Shown here in pieces: positions 8,989-17,884 of a stretch of 64,000 nucleotides of DNA; position 1 is the stretch's first letter; the number at the start of each line of letters is the position of its first letter. Where the stretch lies: the NCBI RefSeq assembly GCF_004745825.1, contig NZ_SRLA01000007.1, positions 1-64,000 on the forward strand, written 5' to 3'. A program made the translations under genes and the position numbers. The notes beneath the pieces were generated by a model, which was given only the letters and a program-made list of their open reading frames with translations, had not been told where the DNA came from and searched no databases. The DNA comes from Hymenobacter fodinae. GTDB taxonomy: Bacteria > Bacteroidota > Bacteroidia > Cytophagales > Hymenobacteraceae.

Positions 8989-10359
8989 TCACACTTTCGC
9001 TTCTTGCTGAGCGTACCACTCGCGGAAGCTTTGTTTGGGTGGCTCGGGCAGCTCGCGGGCAATGGCCCAGGGGTTGTAGCCGCCGGCGTGGGTGAGGCCG
9101 TGGGGGAGCAGGCGCAGCCCCTGCCGGGCTACTCGGCCGCCGAGGCTGTACACGCCCGGCTTGGCGAGCACCCGGCTGAGCAAGCGCATGCTCCACTTTT
9201 TGCTGGTCGGAATCTCGCCCGCCTGGCCTAGCACCTGCCGCCACTTATAGAGCTGGGTGTGAATGTCGATTTTCACCGGGCACACATCGGTGCAGGAGCC
9301 GCAGAGCGTGCTGGCAAAGGGCAGGGAGGCATGCTTGCGCATGTCGATGTTGGGCGAAAGTATTGCGCCGATGGGACCCGGAATGGTGAAGTCGTAGCTG
9401 TGGCCGCCGCTGCGGCGGTACACCGGGCAGGTGTTCATGCAGGCCCCGCACCGGATGCACTTCAGCGAAGCCCGGAAGTCGGGGCGGCCGAGCTGCTGGG
9501 CGCGGCCGTTGTCGACGATGACGATATGCATTTCCTTGCCCTTCACTGGCTTGGTGAAGTGCGAGGTGTAGGTGGTAACCGGCTGGCCGGTGGCGCTTCG
9601 CGTGAGAATGCGCGTAAACACGCTCAGGTCGGATAGGCGCGGAATCAGCTTTTCCAGACCCATGCAGGCAATGTGCACCTTCGCCAAGTTCACGCCCAGG
9701 TCGGCGTTGCCCTCGTTGGTGCACACCACTACCGAGCCCGTTTCAGCTACGGCGAAGTTTACCCCCGAAATAGCTACCTGCCCCGCCAGGAACTTCTCGC
9801 GCAGGTGCTGGCGGGCCGTTTCGGTGAGCTGCTGCGGGTCGTTGTTGCCCTTGGTGGTGCCCAGGTGCAAGTGAAACGTGTCGCCGACATCCTCCTTTTT
9901 CAGGTGGATGGCGGGCAGCACCACGTGGCTGGGCGCTTCCTCGCGCAGCTGAATGATCCGCTCGCCCAAATCGGTGTCAATCACCTCCACGCCGTGCTTA
10001 ATCAGGTAGGGATTGAGGTGGCACTCCTCCGTGAGCATGGATTTGCTCTTGACCACGCGGGTAGCGCCGTGCTGCTGCAACAGGCCTAAAACAATCTGGT
10101 TGTGCTCCTCCGCATCAGCGGCCCAGTGCACCTGCACACCATTGCGGTGGGCGTTTTCCTCGAACTGCTGCAGATAAAAATCCAGACGGCTGAGGGTGTG
10201 GTCCTTGATATCGGAGGCCAGTTGGCGCAGCTCTTGAAACTCCGGGGTGGCATACACGGCCTTGTCGCGCTTCTGGCGCACAAACCAGAGCGTCTCATCG
10301 TGCCAGGTGGTGCGCTCAGCGTCAAGCAGGAAAATATCGGAGCGTTGGGAGTGGCTCAT
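8989..10359 (-). CDS. lutB: lactate utilisation iron-sulphur protein B
   Basis: A 456-residue protein. The N-terminal two thirds form a LUD domain (GVNFAVAETGSVVV). Two ferredoxin-like cysteine clusters follow, CIRCGACMNTCPVYRR and CGSCTDVCPVKIDIH, each able to hold a 4Fe-4S cluster. The final ~80 residues are the LutB C-terminal extension. Its start overlaps the lutA stop by 4 bp (ATGA type), so the two are translationally coupled. Confidence 0.95.
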   Translation of the reverse strand: MSHSQRSDIFLLDAERTTWHDETLWFVRQKRDKAVYATPEFQELRQLASDIKDHTLSRLDFYLQQFEENAHRNGVQVHWAADAEEHNQIVLGLLQQHGATRVVKSKSMLTEECHLNPYLIKHGVEVIDTDLGERIIQLREEAPSHVVLPAIHLKKEDVGDTFHLHLGTTKGNNDPQQLTETARQHLREKFLAGQVAISGVNFAVAETGSVVVCTNEGNADLGVNLAKVHIACMGLEKLIPRLSDLSVFTRILTRSATGQPVTTYTSHFTKPVKGKEMHIVIVDNGRAQQLGRPDFRASLKCIRCGACMNTCPVYRRSGGHSYDFTIPGPIGAILSPNIDMRKHASLPFASTLCGSCTDVCPVKIDIHTQLYKWRQVLGQAGEIPTSKKWSMRLLSRVLAKPGVYSLGGRVARQGLRLLPHGLTHAGGYNPWAIARELPEPPKQSFREWYAQQEAKV

Positions 10360-11096
10360 AGCAGGATGCCGTTGAGGATTTCAGCCGCGTGCAGCACTTT
10401 GATGGGGAGCTTATGCCGGCGCACTATGCCTTCCAGGTGCATCAGGCACGACATGTCGCCGCCGGTAAGTACCTCGGTGCCGTTGCGCACGTGGTCGTGC
10501 ACGCGGTCCTGGCCCATGCGGGCCGAAATGCCGGCCTCGCTCACGCAAAAGGTGCCCCCGAAGCCGCAGCACTCGTCGTTGCGGTCGAGTTCCGTCAGCT
10601 CCAGGCCCCGCACGCTGCTCAGCAGGCGCCGCAACTGCCCATCGCGCACAGGCGTCATTTCCGACTCGTTGGCTTGGTGCAGGCCGCGCTGCCCGTGGCA
10701 GCTCAGGTGCAGGCCTACGCGGTGCGGAAAAGAGCAAGGGACTTCCGTTACGCCCAGCACATTGATGATGAAATCGAACAACTCGCGTGTGTTGGTGCGC
10801 ACGTGCTGCACGGCGGGCGTCTGCTCAATAATATCGAAGTGCTTGCGCACGTGATACACGCAGCTGCCCGCGGGGCCCACCACGTAGTCGTAAGCCTCGA
10901 AGGTGTCGACAAAGTTGTGATAGACCGGAATGGCATCCCGCTCGCAGCCGCTGTTGGCCATGGGTTGGCCGCAACAGGTTTGCTGCTTGGGAAAATCGGC
11001 CCGCACGCCTAGCTTCTCCAGTAATTGCAGGGTGGCAATACCCACCTGCGGATAAAACTGGTCGACGTAGCAGGGGATGAAAAGAGCTACTTTCAT
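10356..11096 (-). CDS. lutA: lactate utilisation protein A (CCG-domain)
   Basis: A 246-residue protein with two CCG domains, seen in TCCGQPMANSGC and ECCGFGGTFCVSE, that bind iron-sulphur or related cofactors. The N-terminus (KVALFIPCYVDQFYPQVG) is typical of LutA/YkgE. First gene of lutABC. The operon lies between two sugar pathways that should both release L-lactate. Confidence 0.95.
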   Translation of the reverse strand: MKVALFIPCYVDQFYPQVGIATLQLLEKLGVRADFPKQQTCCGQPMANSGCERDAIPVYHNFVDTFEAYDYVVGPAGSCVYHVRKHFDIIEQTPAVQHVRTNTRELFDFIINVLGVTEVPCSFPHRVGLHLSCHGQRGLHQANESEMTPVRDGQLRRLLSSVRGLELTELDRNDECCGFGGTFCVSEAGISARMGQDRVHDHVRNGTEVLTGGDMSCLMHLEGIVRRHKLPIKVLHAAEILNGILL

Positions 11097-11139
11097 GTAT
11101 TGAGCCTTCTTGTGGTAAGGCTGACAGAACTTCAGCTCC

Positions 11140-11205
11140 CCTCTTCAGATGATGTTGCGCATCAAATAAGGAGGGGTTGGGGTAGTTGAAGTGGCCTAGA
11201 ACGGT
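11140..11205 (-). repeat. intergenic repeat, family 2
   Basis: On the minus strand GTTCTAGGCCACTTCA is followed by a C-rich run, then a stem of the form CCCCTCCTT...AAGAGGGG with TGATGCGCAACATCATC inside. A close variant is at about 32,110-32,170. It lies just upstream of lutA and may be a terminator for the kinase-side genes or a mobile hairpin. Confidence 0.55.
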
Positions 11206-11235
11206 CTTGAGGGCTCAACTACGAGCCAGCAACAA

Positions 11236-12564
11236 TCAGCTAAACAGTAACTGCGTCTTCTTCCAAGCCTCGCCTTGCTCCATGTGAATGAGGGCGCCCA
11301 AGGCAGTGGCCTGGGGGACCTCCAGGGTGCGGATTTTTACGCCGGGGAAGTTGGCGGCCAGCAGCTGCATGAACAACGGGTTGCGGGCGAAGCCGCCGTC
11401 CACGTAAATCAGCTTTTCCTCTTTGCGGATGAGGTTGATGGAAGCCGTGAGGATGCGCATCAGGCCGTGCATGAGGTGCTGGTAGGCGTCGGCGGCCGAC
11501 TTAAAGCCTGATAAATCCCACTCACTCACTTGCTCCTCGGGGAAGGGGCCCGTGCCGCGCATGCACCAGGGGTGAAACGGGTGGGACACTTCCTCATAGG
11601 GGCGAGCGATGATCAGCGACTGGTAGAAGTCGGGCTTAACGTGGAAGTGGTGGGCGATGCGCTGCACCTGGAAGTCATGCTCCCGCCCGAAGAATACCCG
11701 CGAGGCTTTAGTCATTTCGCCCTTGGGCGAGAGGTAGCTCAGGCAGTCGCGGCGCAGCAGCTCCGGCGTAAGAGGCTCCCGGTTGAAGGGGTTGAAGGTG
11801 ACGGCCCAGGTGCCCGTTGACACCAGCAGGAAGGGCTTTTCATCTTCCTGCATGTAGGGCACCAGGGCGGCGGAGCTGTCGTGTAGGCCTACGCCCACCA
11901 GAATGCCATCTACTACCGACGCAATAGAGTCCTTGGTGAGGGGCGCTAGCTTGTCGTCAATGCCCTCGCGGTACACCCAGTCGTGGTAGCGGCCTAGCTT
12001 GAAGTTCCAGAGGCCGGTGTGGCACCCCACGGAAGTGTAGTCGCTAAAGGCCTCCCCAGTGATGAGGTAGGACAAGTATTGCGGCAGGTGCAGGGAGGTG
12101 CGAATGCGGGCGTACTGGTCGGGCTTGTGGTGCTTAAGCCAGTAGAGCTGCATGCCCGAGTTGAGCATGCCCAGCTTGGGCGAGCAGGTTTCGGCGGCAA
12201 ACTCCTCGGGGCTTTGCTCCAGCTCCGCAAAAAACCGGTCCTGCATCATTTCGGGCAGGGGCTTGAGGTAGTTGTAGAGCGGCAGAATGGGCTGGCCGTT
12301 GGCGCCTAAGTGCACGTAGCTGGCCCCGTAGGAAGTGAAGTTTACGCCCTTCAGGTTGTAGTGGGCGTTGTGGCGCAGCGCGTTCCAGCGGTCGTGCACC
12401 CATTGGGAGAGGCGAGAAAGGGTTTCGCAGGGAAAGCCTTCCTCGTCCACGGTTTCCAGGCACACCTGCTGGTGCTCATCAATAATGCGGCGCTCCTCGT
12501 CAAACAAGATGACCTTCTTGTTCGTCTTGCCCACATCAAACACGGCGTAGATCGACTTTTTCAT
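11236..12564 (-). CDS. rhaB: FGGY-family sugar kinase, probable L-rhamnulokinase
   Basis: A 442-residue FGGY kinase, somewhat shorter than the usual ~480. The N-terminal phosphate loop reads DVGKTNKKVILFD; LLVSTGTWAVTF and YVDGGFARNPLFMQ are the ATP-side motifs near the C-terminus. It lies 2 bp after the sugar isomerase gene, which supports phosphorylation of L-rhamnulose to L-rhamnulose 1-phosphate. Fuculokinase activity cannot be excluded from sequence alone. Confidence 0.87.
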   Translation of the reverse strand: MKKSIYAVFDVGKTNKKVILFDEERRIIDEHQQVCLETVDEEGFPCETLSRLSQWVHDRWNALRHNAHYNLKGVNFTSYGASYVHLGANGQPILPLYNYLKPLPEMMQDRFFAELEQSPEEFAAETCSPKLGMLNSGMQLYWLKHHKPDQYARIRTSLHLPQYLSYLITGEAFSDYTSVGCHTGLWNFKLGRYHDWVYREGIDDKLAPLTKDSIASVVDGILVGVGLHDSSAALVPYMQEDEKPFLLVSTGTWAVTFNPFNREPLTPELLRRDCLSYLSPKGEMTKASRVFFGREHDFQVQRIAHHFHVKPDFYQSLIIARPYEEVSHPFHPWCMRGTGPFPEEQVSEWDLSGFKSAADAYQHLMHGLMRILTASINLIRKEEKLIYVDGGFARNPLFMQLLAANFPGVKIRTLEVPQATALGALIHMEQGEAWKKTQLLFS

Positions 12565-12566
12565 GC

Positions 12567-13847
12567 TTACAGACCGGTGGAGAGGCTTAGTTTGCCGCGT
12601 TGCTGAATGAGTTGTTCGCGCACTTGGCCGGCGCGGTAGGCCGCCACAGGGTTGAGCGCCCCGCCGCTCTGGCGGTAGGCCTCGGCCACCAAGGGGCGCA
12701 CATCGGTCAGGAAGGCGTCGCGCAGGATTTCCTCGGCCCGCACCACGTCGTTATTTTCCTGGGCTTCGTGCAAGGCCGCGCGGTCCACGAGCAGGGCTTT
12801 GGCGTAGGCCCCCAGGATATTTTCCACCGACTGCAAGAGGTCTTCCAGCGGGTCTTTGGTGTTGTGGCTGGCATCAATCATGTAAGCCACCGCGGCGTTG
12901 GTTACGGCCTGATCTTGGGCACCATCCACCAGCTCATTGAAGATGAGGAAGAGCTGGAAGGGTTTGGCGCTACCGGTGGTCAGGTCGTCGTCGCCGTACA
13001 GGGAGCCGTTGAAGTGGAAGCCGCCCAGGCGCCCGAAATGAAGCAGGCGGCCCACAATCTGCTCGATGTTGGTGTTGGGCAGATGGTGGCCTAGGTCCAC
13101 GAGCACCTGCGCATTCTCGCCCAAGTACTGGCATAGCGAGTACGACGTGCCCCAGTCCGGAATCACCATGGAGTAGAAGTGCGGCTCGTAGGGCTTGTAC
13201 TCAATCAGCATGGTCATGTCGGAGGGCATGGCCTCGTAGATGCTGGCCAGCGACTCGGCTGTGCGCTGGTAGGCGCGGCGCAAGTGCTGCTGGCCGGGGA
13301 AGTTGGACCCATCAGCCAGCCACACCGTGTGAATTTTCGCGCCTAGCTGCTTGCCGTACTCCACGCACTCAATGTTGTGCTGAATAGCCTGCTGGCGCAC
13401 GGATGCCTCGGTGCTGCTCAACGAGCCAAACTTGTAGGAATAAGGCTGCTCCTTCTGGTCCTGAAACGTGTTCGAGTTCATCGAATCAATCGTCAGGCCC
13501 GACTCTTGCAATTGCTGCTGCAGGGCCGGAATATCCCGCGGAATGTCCCAGGGAATGTGCAGGGAAATGGAGTTAGACGAGCGGTTGAGCCGGTTGAGCA
13601 GGGCCACATCGGCTATTTTTTCCTCCAAGCTGCGGGGCTCCCCACCCAACGGATAGCGCCCGAAGCGCGTGCCGCCCGTACCCAGGGCCCAGCTCGGAAT
13701 GGCCACCTGGAAATCGATGAGCTGCTGCACCACCTGCGGCAGGTCTACGGCCCGGCGGGAAAGGAGCGTGGCCAGATAGTCGTACCGAAACTGGTGGTCC
13801 TCCAGCAAGGATTGGTTGAAGTCCTGGATGTGGTCGTCAGCGAGCAT
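12567..13847 (-). CDS. rhaI: L-rhamnose isomerase (RhaI type)
   Basis: A 426-residue TIM-barrel sugar isomerase of the Bacillus/Pseudomonas RhaI type. The metal-site segments VDLGHHLPNTNIEQIV and GGFHFNGSLYGDDDL are clear, and MLIEYKPYEPHF carries another metal ligand. ATG at 13,847 (MLADDHIQDFN) is chosen because upstream in-frame sequence lacks homology-like character. It converts L-rhamnose to L-rhamnulose and starts the isomerase-kinase operon. A candidate operator lies about 160 bp upstream. Confidence 0.9.
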   Translation of the reverse strand: MLADDHIQDFNQSLLEDHQFRYDYLATLLSRRAVDLPQVVQQLIDFQVAIPSWALGTGGTRFGRYPLGGEPRSLEEKIADVALLNRLNRSSNSISLHIPWDIPRDIPALQQQLQESGLTIDSMNSNTFQDQKEQPYSYKFGSLSSTEASVRQQAIQHNIECVEYGKQLGAKIHTVWLADGSNFPGQQHLRRAYQRTAESLASIYEAMPSDMTMLIEYKPYEPHFYSMVIPDWGTSYSLCQYLGENAQVLVDLGHHLPNTNIEQIVGRLLHFGRLGGFHFNGSLYGDDDLTTGSAKPFQLFLIFNELVDGAQDQAVTNAAVAYMIDASHNTKDPLEDLLQSVENILGAYAKALLVDRAALHEAQENNDVVRAEEILRDAFLTDVRPLVAEAYRQSGGALNPVAAYRAGQVREQLIQQRGKLSLSTGL

Positions 13848-13970
13848 AGCAAGTGGGGTAGGTAGGGCAAAAAGCACAGTAGCAGAAGAGCTAATAGGTG
13901 TGCCCAAGGAGGAAGGTGATGGGTTGTTCTGAGTAGCAACCTACCACGCTTCGCCACCCAAACTCTTCTG

Positions 13971-14020
13971 AACTCTCCTGTATTGCCAGAATTTTCGGAC
14001 GGGAGTGAGTGAGCAGTTAC
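13971..14020 (-). promoter_or_regulatory. candidate rhamnose operator before rhaI
   Basis: GTGAGT-GAGC-AGTTAC (14,005-14,020) is a two-mismatch version of the inverted repeat GTGAGT-N4-ACTCAC found perfectly before rhaT. On the minus strand CAATACAGGAGAGTT (13,971-13,985) follows, matching the CAGGAG motif also present before rhaT and susC. Confidence 0.45.
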
Positions 14021-14070
14021 CTCCGTCTTTAACGGGTATGTGAAAGTGGGGGCGGGCCCCGGCGTATTGA

Positions 14071-14156
14071 GCAAAAAAGAGCAGCCCTTTGCAGCCGAAA
14101 AAGCAGACCTGCTCCCCAGTGGGCAGATAAGCCTAGCAAGCTGCAAAGGGCTGCTC
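14071..14156 (-). terminator. terminator of the GntR-type regulator gene
   Basis: A perfect 17-bp inverted repeat, GAGCAGCCCTTTGCAGC (14,079-14,095) and its complement (14,140-14,156), begins 7 bp after the regulator stop. On the minus strand it is followed by TCTTTTTTGC. The loop is long (44 nt). Confidence 0.75.
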
Positions 14157-14162
14157 AGTAGG

Positions 14163-15176
14163 TTAAAGGGAGCCGCGCCGGATAGTATAGAAGGGATTCT
14201 TCACCTTCACGCGCTGCTTCTCTAGCAGCAACTCGGCGGCCGTGCGGCCCATGGCCTCAAAATCGGTGGTGATGACCGTGATGCCCAGCAGCTCCTTCAG
14301 CGTGCTGGAGTTAAAGGACAGGATGCCGATTTCGCGACCTAGTAGGTAGTGCGTCTGGCGGACCTTTTTGATCAGCTCGGCCAGGTCGGTGGTTTCCACT
14401 ACTACGTAGGCGGTGCCGGGCTCCATCACCTCGTTCATGGCGCTTTCCTTCACCGCAAACTCCTTGTTGTAGTTGATGCAGAAGGTGCGGAAGCCCCAGG
14501 CAATTTCGGCGGGGTAGTTGTTGCCCACGCTGGGCAGCACCAGCACCATGCGGTGGTACTTTTCGAGCAGGTCGTTGGAGCCTTCTAGCGCCGTGAAAAT
14601 ATCCTTGTCGAAGTCCTGGTATACCGTGAGCGGCTGGTGCTTCAGGTCGGGTACCTGCTTATCCAGCAGCACCAGCTCATCGGCCGGAATGCCGTTCAGA
14701 ATGCTCTTGTAGTCCGCCTTGTCCAGATCCTGGGTGAAGTGGGGCATCACCACGTAGTAGTTGTACTTGCCCATGTTCTTTTCCATGATTTCCTGGAAAA
14801 GTGAGGCGCTGTAGTGATGAATCTGCAAGTCGACGGTGGCGTGCTCGCCCAGGGCCTGCAGGAAGGCGTAGTACACAATCTTCTTGTAGGAGCTGAGCTT
14901 GTTGAGTACCAGCAGAATCTTGAGCTTGGTGTTGTCGGGGGCCTGCACGTAGTAGCCTTTTCCCTGCACCGAGGTGCAGAAGCCCCGCTCGCGCAGCTCG
15001 CGGTAGGCTTTTTCCACGGTGTCGCGGGCCAGGTAGTATTCGGCGCTTAGCTCGCTGATGCTGGGGAGCTGGTCGCCCTTGCGCAGGGTGCCGCGCTCGA
15101 TGTCCATGATGACGGACTGCACAATCTGCTTGTATTTCGGCGTTTTGTCGAACGGCTTGAACTGCAGCTTGTACAT
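14163..15176 (-). CDS. rhaR: GntR-type regulator with LacI-like sensor domain (probable rhamnose regulator)
   Basis: A 337-residue regulator. The first ~75 residues form a GntR winged helix (KQIVQSVIMDIERGTLRKGDQLPSISELS, then DTVEKAYRELRERGF). The remaining ~260 residues form a LacI/periplasmic-binding-protein-like sensor (KILLVLNKLSSYKK...; GREIGILSFN; MGRTAAELLLEK). ATG at 15,176 fits the domain start; an ATG 10 codons upstream is possible. Placed between rhaI-rhaB and rhaEW, it is the natural candidate to control the rhamnose genes. Confidence 0.88.
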   Translation of the reverse strand: MYKLQFKPFDKTPKYKQIVQSVIMDIERGTLRKGDQLPSISELSAEYYLARDTVEKAYRELRERGFCTSVQGKGYYVQAPDNTKLKILLVLNKLSSYKKIVYYAFLQALGEHATVDLQIHHYSASLFQEIMEKNMGKYNYYVVMPHFTQDLDKADYKSILNGIPADELVLLDKQVPDLKHQPLTVYQDFDKDIFTALEGSNDLLEKYHRMVLVLPSVGNNYPAEIAWGFRTFCINYNKEFAVKESAMNEVMEPGTAYVVVETTDLAELIKKVRQTHYLLGREIGILSFNSSTLKELLGITVITTDFEAMGRTAAELLLEKQRVKVKNPFYTIRRGSL

Positions 15177-15396
15177 GGACTGGGAAGATGGGAGAAGGGT
15201 AGGCATAGCGCCATCGGACCAGCGGGGTTTGGTGGGAAGGAAGGGCAGGTGCCGGGCGACAATGGGCAGAAGGAGAGGGGCGCTTCTGCAGGAAATCCAG
15301 TCCCCGGCGTGGGAGCAGTACGCTAGTCAGTTGATAAATTACACAGCTTCTGCCTGAAACAGCGTTTACAGCCTAGTTTAATTGCGCAAACGTTAT

Positions 15397-15410
15397 CGGG
15401 AACGTTCCCG
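15397..15410. promoter_or_regulatory. 14-bp perfect palindrome, candidate operator
   Basis: CGGGAACGTTCCCG is perfectly self-complementary and flanked by outer GCGCAA/TTGCGC arms (15,384-15,426). AACGTT centres are common in LacI-type operators. It lies about 220 bp upstream of the GntR-type regulator start, between that gene and the rhaEW terminator. Autoregulation is an inference. Confidence 0.4.
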
Positions 15411-15475
15411 GAACCGGGAGTTGCGCGGAGTAGTGGCCTAGGGCCGGGCGTAGTTGTTGCTAAAAGGTAAAAGCA

Positions 15476-15512
15476 ACAAAAACGGGCCAGCTGCGGCAGC
15501 CGGCCCGTTTAC
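15476..15512 (-). terminator. terminator of rhaEW
   Basis: AAACGGGCC...GGCCCGTTT stem with GC-rich centre lies about 30 bp after the rhaEW stop. On the minus strand it is followed by a T-rich run. Confidence 0.75.
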
Positions 15513-15539
15513 GAGCGAATTATAGATATCTAGACAGGT

Positions 15540-17645
15540 CTAGCGCACGAACGCCATGGCTACACCACCATCCACGTTCAGCACGTTGCCGGTTGACTTG
15601 GTCAGGGAACCATCCACGAATACCAGCACGGCTTTAGCAATGTCTTCGGCCAGAACTTCTTCGCCTAGCAAAGTGCGCTTGGCATAGTGTGCCGGCAGGT
15701 CTTCTACTGATACGCCGTACGCCTTAGCGCGGCCCGCGGCCCAGTCGCCCTCCCAGATTTTGGAGCCGCGCAGCACGGCATCGGGGTTCACGGTGTTCAC
15801 CCGGATTTTATCGGCACCCAGCTCCGCGGCCAGCAGGCGCGACATGTGCAGTTGAGCGGCTTTGGCGGTGCCGTAGGCCACATTGTTGGGGCCGGCTACC
15901 AGGCCGTTCTTGCTGGCAATGTTCACAATATCACCGCCCAGCTTCTGCTGACGCAGGATTTCCACGCCGGCCTGCGACACCAAGAACTGACCTTTCACCA
16001 GCACGTTTTCCAGGATGTCCCAATCGGCCTGGGTGGTTTCGGAAAGGGGCTTGCTGATGCTCAGCCCCGCGCAGTTTACCAGAATATCTACCCCACCAAA
16101 TTGCAGAATGGTTTCTTGCAGCGAGGACTGAATAGTGTCGGCTTTGGTGACGTCAATGGCGGAGGTGAGGGCGTTGTCTTTGCCGTAGCGCTTGCGCAGG
16201 GTGGTTTGGGTGTCTTCCAGCCGGTCGCGGTCAACGGCTACCACGCAGGCGCCGTTTTGCAGCAGCAGCTCGCAGATGGCGAGGCCAATGCCGCCGGTGC
16301 CGCCCGTCACGTAGGCCACTTGGCCGGAGAGCGACTTGGGCTTAGGCATGCGCTGCAGCTTGGCTTCTTCCAGCAGCCAGTACTCAATGTTGAAGGCTTC
16401 TTGCTCGGGCAGGCCCTGGTAGGTGCTCACGGCCTCGGCACCCTTCATCACGTTGATGGCGTTGGTATAGAACTCGGCCGCCACGCGAGCCGTCTGCTTG
16501 TCCTTGGCGAAGCTGAACATACCCACCGTCGGCCACAGAATCACCACCGGGTTGGGGTCGCGCAGGGCGGGGCTGTTCTCGTGCTTGCAACGCTCGTAGT
16601 ACGCGGCGTAGTCTTGGCGGTAGGTTTCAAACTGCTTCTGCAGATACTGCTGCACATCCTGCTCCGAGGCCTGCATGCGGGCGGGGTCCAGCACCAGCGG
16701 CCGGATTTTGGTGCGCAGAAAGTGGTCGGGGCAGGAGGTGCCCAGCGGAGCCAGGCGAGCCAGATCGTTCGAGTTGATAAACTCCAGCACCCGCGCGTCG
16801 TCGGTGAAGTGGCCTAGCATGCGGCGGTGCTGGGAGGCCAGACCCCGCAGTACGGGCATTACGGCCGCCGCCTGCTCGCGGCGCACCTCGGGAGCCACGC
16901 TTTCCAGCTTCTGACCTCCAAACACGGGGCGCTGCTTGCCGTAATTAGCTTCCAGGTAGGTCGCGGCCTGCTCAATAACTTCCAGAGTATTGAGGTAGCA
17001 GTCGTAGGAGGTGTCGCCCCAGGTGAAGAGGCCGTGGCCGCCCAGAATCACGCCGCGCAGGTTAAGGTTTTCCTGTACTACGCGCTCCAGCTGCAGGCCC
17101 AGGTCGAAGCCGGGGCGCTGCCAGGGCAGCCAGGCCATGGTATCACCCCAGATGTCCTGCATGATTTGCTCACCGTCTTTGCTGGCGGCAATGGCAATGA
17201 GGGCATCGGGGTGGAGGTGGTCGATGTGCTTGAAGGGAAGCAACCCGTGCAGGGGAGTATCAATGCTGGGCGCGGCGCACTTGGGGTCGAATAGGCAGTG
17301 GTTGAACAGCTCCACCATCTCATCCTCGAACTCCAGGCCGCGGTACCGGTTTTTCAGCTGGTGCAGCTTCTCCACGTAGAGGTTGGCGCAGCCGGCTTTG
17401 GTGAGCGTGCCAATGTCGCCACCCGAGCCTTTCACCCACATCACTTCCACGGGCTGCCCGGTTACGGGGTCGGTTTCCGTGATTTTGCAGGAAGTGTTGC
17501 CGCCCGCGTAGTTTGTCAGGCGCAGATCGGCCCCGAGCAGGTTGCTGCGGTAAATGAACAAGGCGACTTCATCGCCGGCCAGGGTCAGGGCCTTGGCCTC
17601 GTCCCACAGGTAGCTTACGTGCTGATAGGTTAAGGTCTTTTCCAT
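15540..17645 (-). CDS. rhaEW: bifunctional rhamnulose-1-phosphate aldolase / L-lactaldehyde (alcohol) dehydrogenase
   Basis: A 701-residue fusion. Residues ~1-400 are a class II aldolase/adducin domain (HGLLPFKHIDHLHPDA with metal-binding His; GGHGLFTWG). Residues ~440-701 are an SDR domain (TGGTGGIG, NCAG, YGTAK, LNVDGG). It cleaves L-rhamnulose 1-phosphate to dihydroxyacetone phosphate and L-lactaldehyde. In the characterised RhaEW family the SDR part oxidises the lactaldehyde to L-lactate. ATG at 17,645 is preferred over upstream in-frame sequence. It is divergent from rhaT, sharing a 239-bp control region. Confidence 0.93.
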   Translation of the reverse strand: MEKTLTYQHVSYLWDEAKALTLAGDEVALFIYRSNLLGADLRLTNYAGGNTSCKITETDPVTGQPVEVMWVKGSGGDIGTLTKAGCANLYVEKLHQLKNRYRGLEFEDEMVELFNHCLFDPKCAAPSIDTPLHGLLPFKHIDHLHPDALIAIAASKDGEQIMQDIWGDTMAWLPWQRPGFDLGLQLERVVQENLNLRGVILGGHGLFTWGDTSYDCYLNTLEVIEQAATYLEANYGKQRPVFGGQKLESVAPEVRREQAAAVMPVLRGLASQHRRMLGHFTDDARVLEFINSNDLARLAPLGTSCPDHFLRTKIRPLVLDPARMQASEQDVQQYLQKQFETYRQDYAAYYERCKHENSPALRDPNPVVILWPTVGMFSFAKDKQTARVAAEFYTNAINVMKGAEAVSTYQGLPEQEAFNIEYWLLEEAKLQRMPKPKSLSGQVAYVTGGTGGIGLAICELLLQNGACVVAVDRDRLEDTQTTLRKRYGKDNALTSAIDVTKADTIQSSLQETILQFGGVDILVNCAGLSISKPLSETTQADWDILENVLVKGQFLVSQAGVEILRQQKLGGDIVNIASKNGLVAGPNNVAYGTAKAAQLHMSRLLAAELGADKIRVNTVNPDAVLRGSKIWEGDWAAGRAKAYGVSVEDLPAHYAKRTLLGEEVLAEDIAKAVLVFVDGSLTKSTGNVLNVDGGVAMAFVR

Positions 17646-17788
17646 ATTGAGACGTCGGTTTTGACAATCGGGTACCCGAGAAGAAATGCTTGTCTGACAA
17701 AGTACGTCCCTGCCTGTGGGGCATAACTCCTGCACTCTCCTGTTCGCGTCAGAAAAATATTGGGCCTATACTTGGGGTCGAATTACGG

Positions 17789-17848
17789 GTGAGTTACCAC
17801 TCACTGGTAGTTTCCTGCTTTCAGGAGAGAGCAGGAGAGTTTCGGGCC
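17789..17848. promoter_or_regulatory. rhaEW/rhaT divergent control region with perfect operator
   Basis: GTGAGTTACCACTCAC (17,789-17,804) is a perfect inverted repeat with 6-bp arms and a 4-bp spacer. It is followed by TCAGGAGAGAGCAGGAG and GTTTCGGG. The same two elements, in the same order, precede susC (19,137-19,180) and, with changes, rhaI (13,971-14,020). Confidence 0.5.
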
Positions 17849-17884
17849 CCAGCCTGGGCAGATTTGGTAAAAACCAACTGAGCT

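Noticed and set aside
15846..16817. 323-codon open frame on the plus strand
   Set aside because: Antisense shadow of the well-supported rhaEW gene; the sequence is rich in A, G, V, L, H without motifs.
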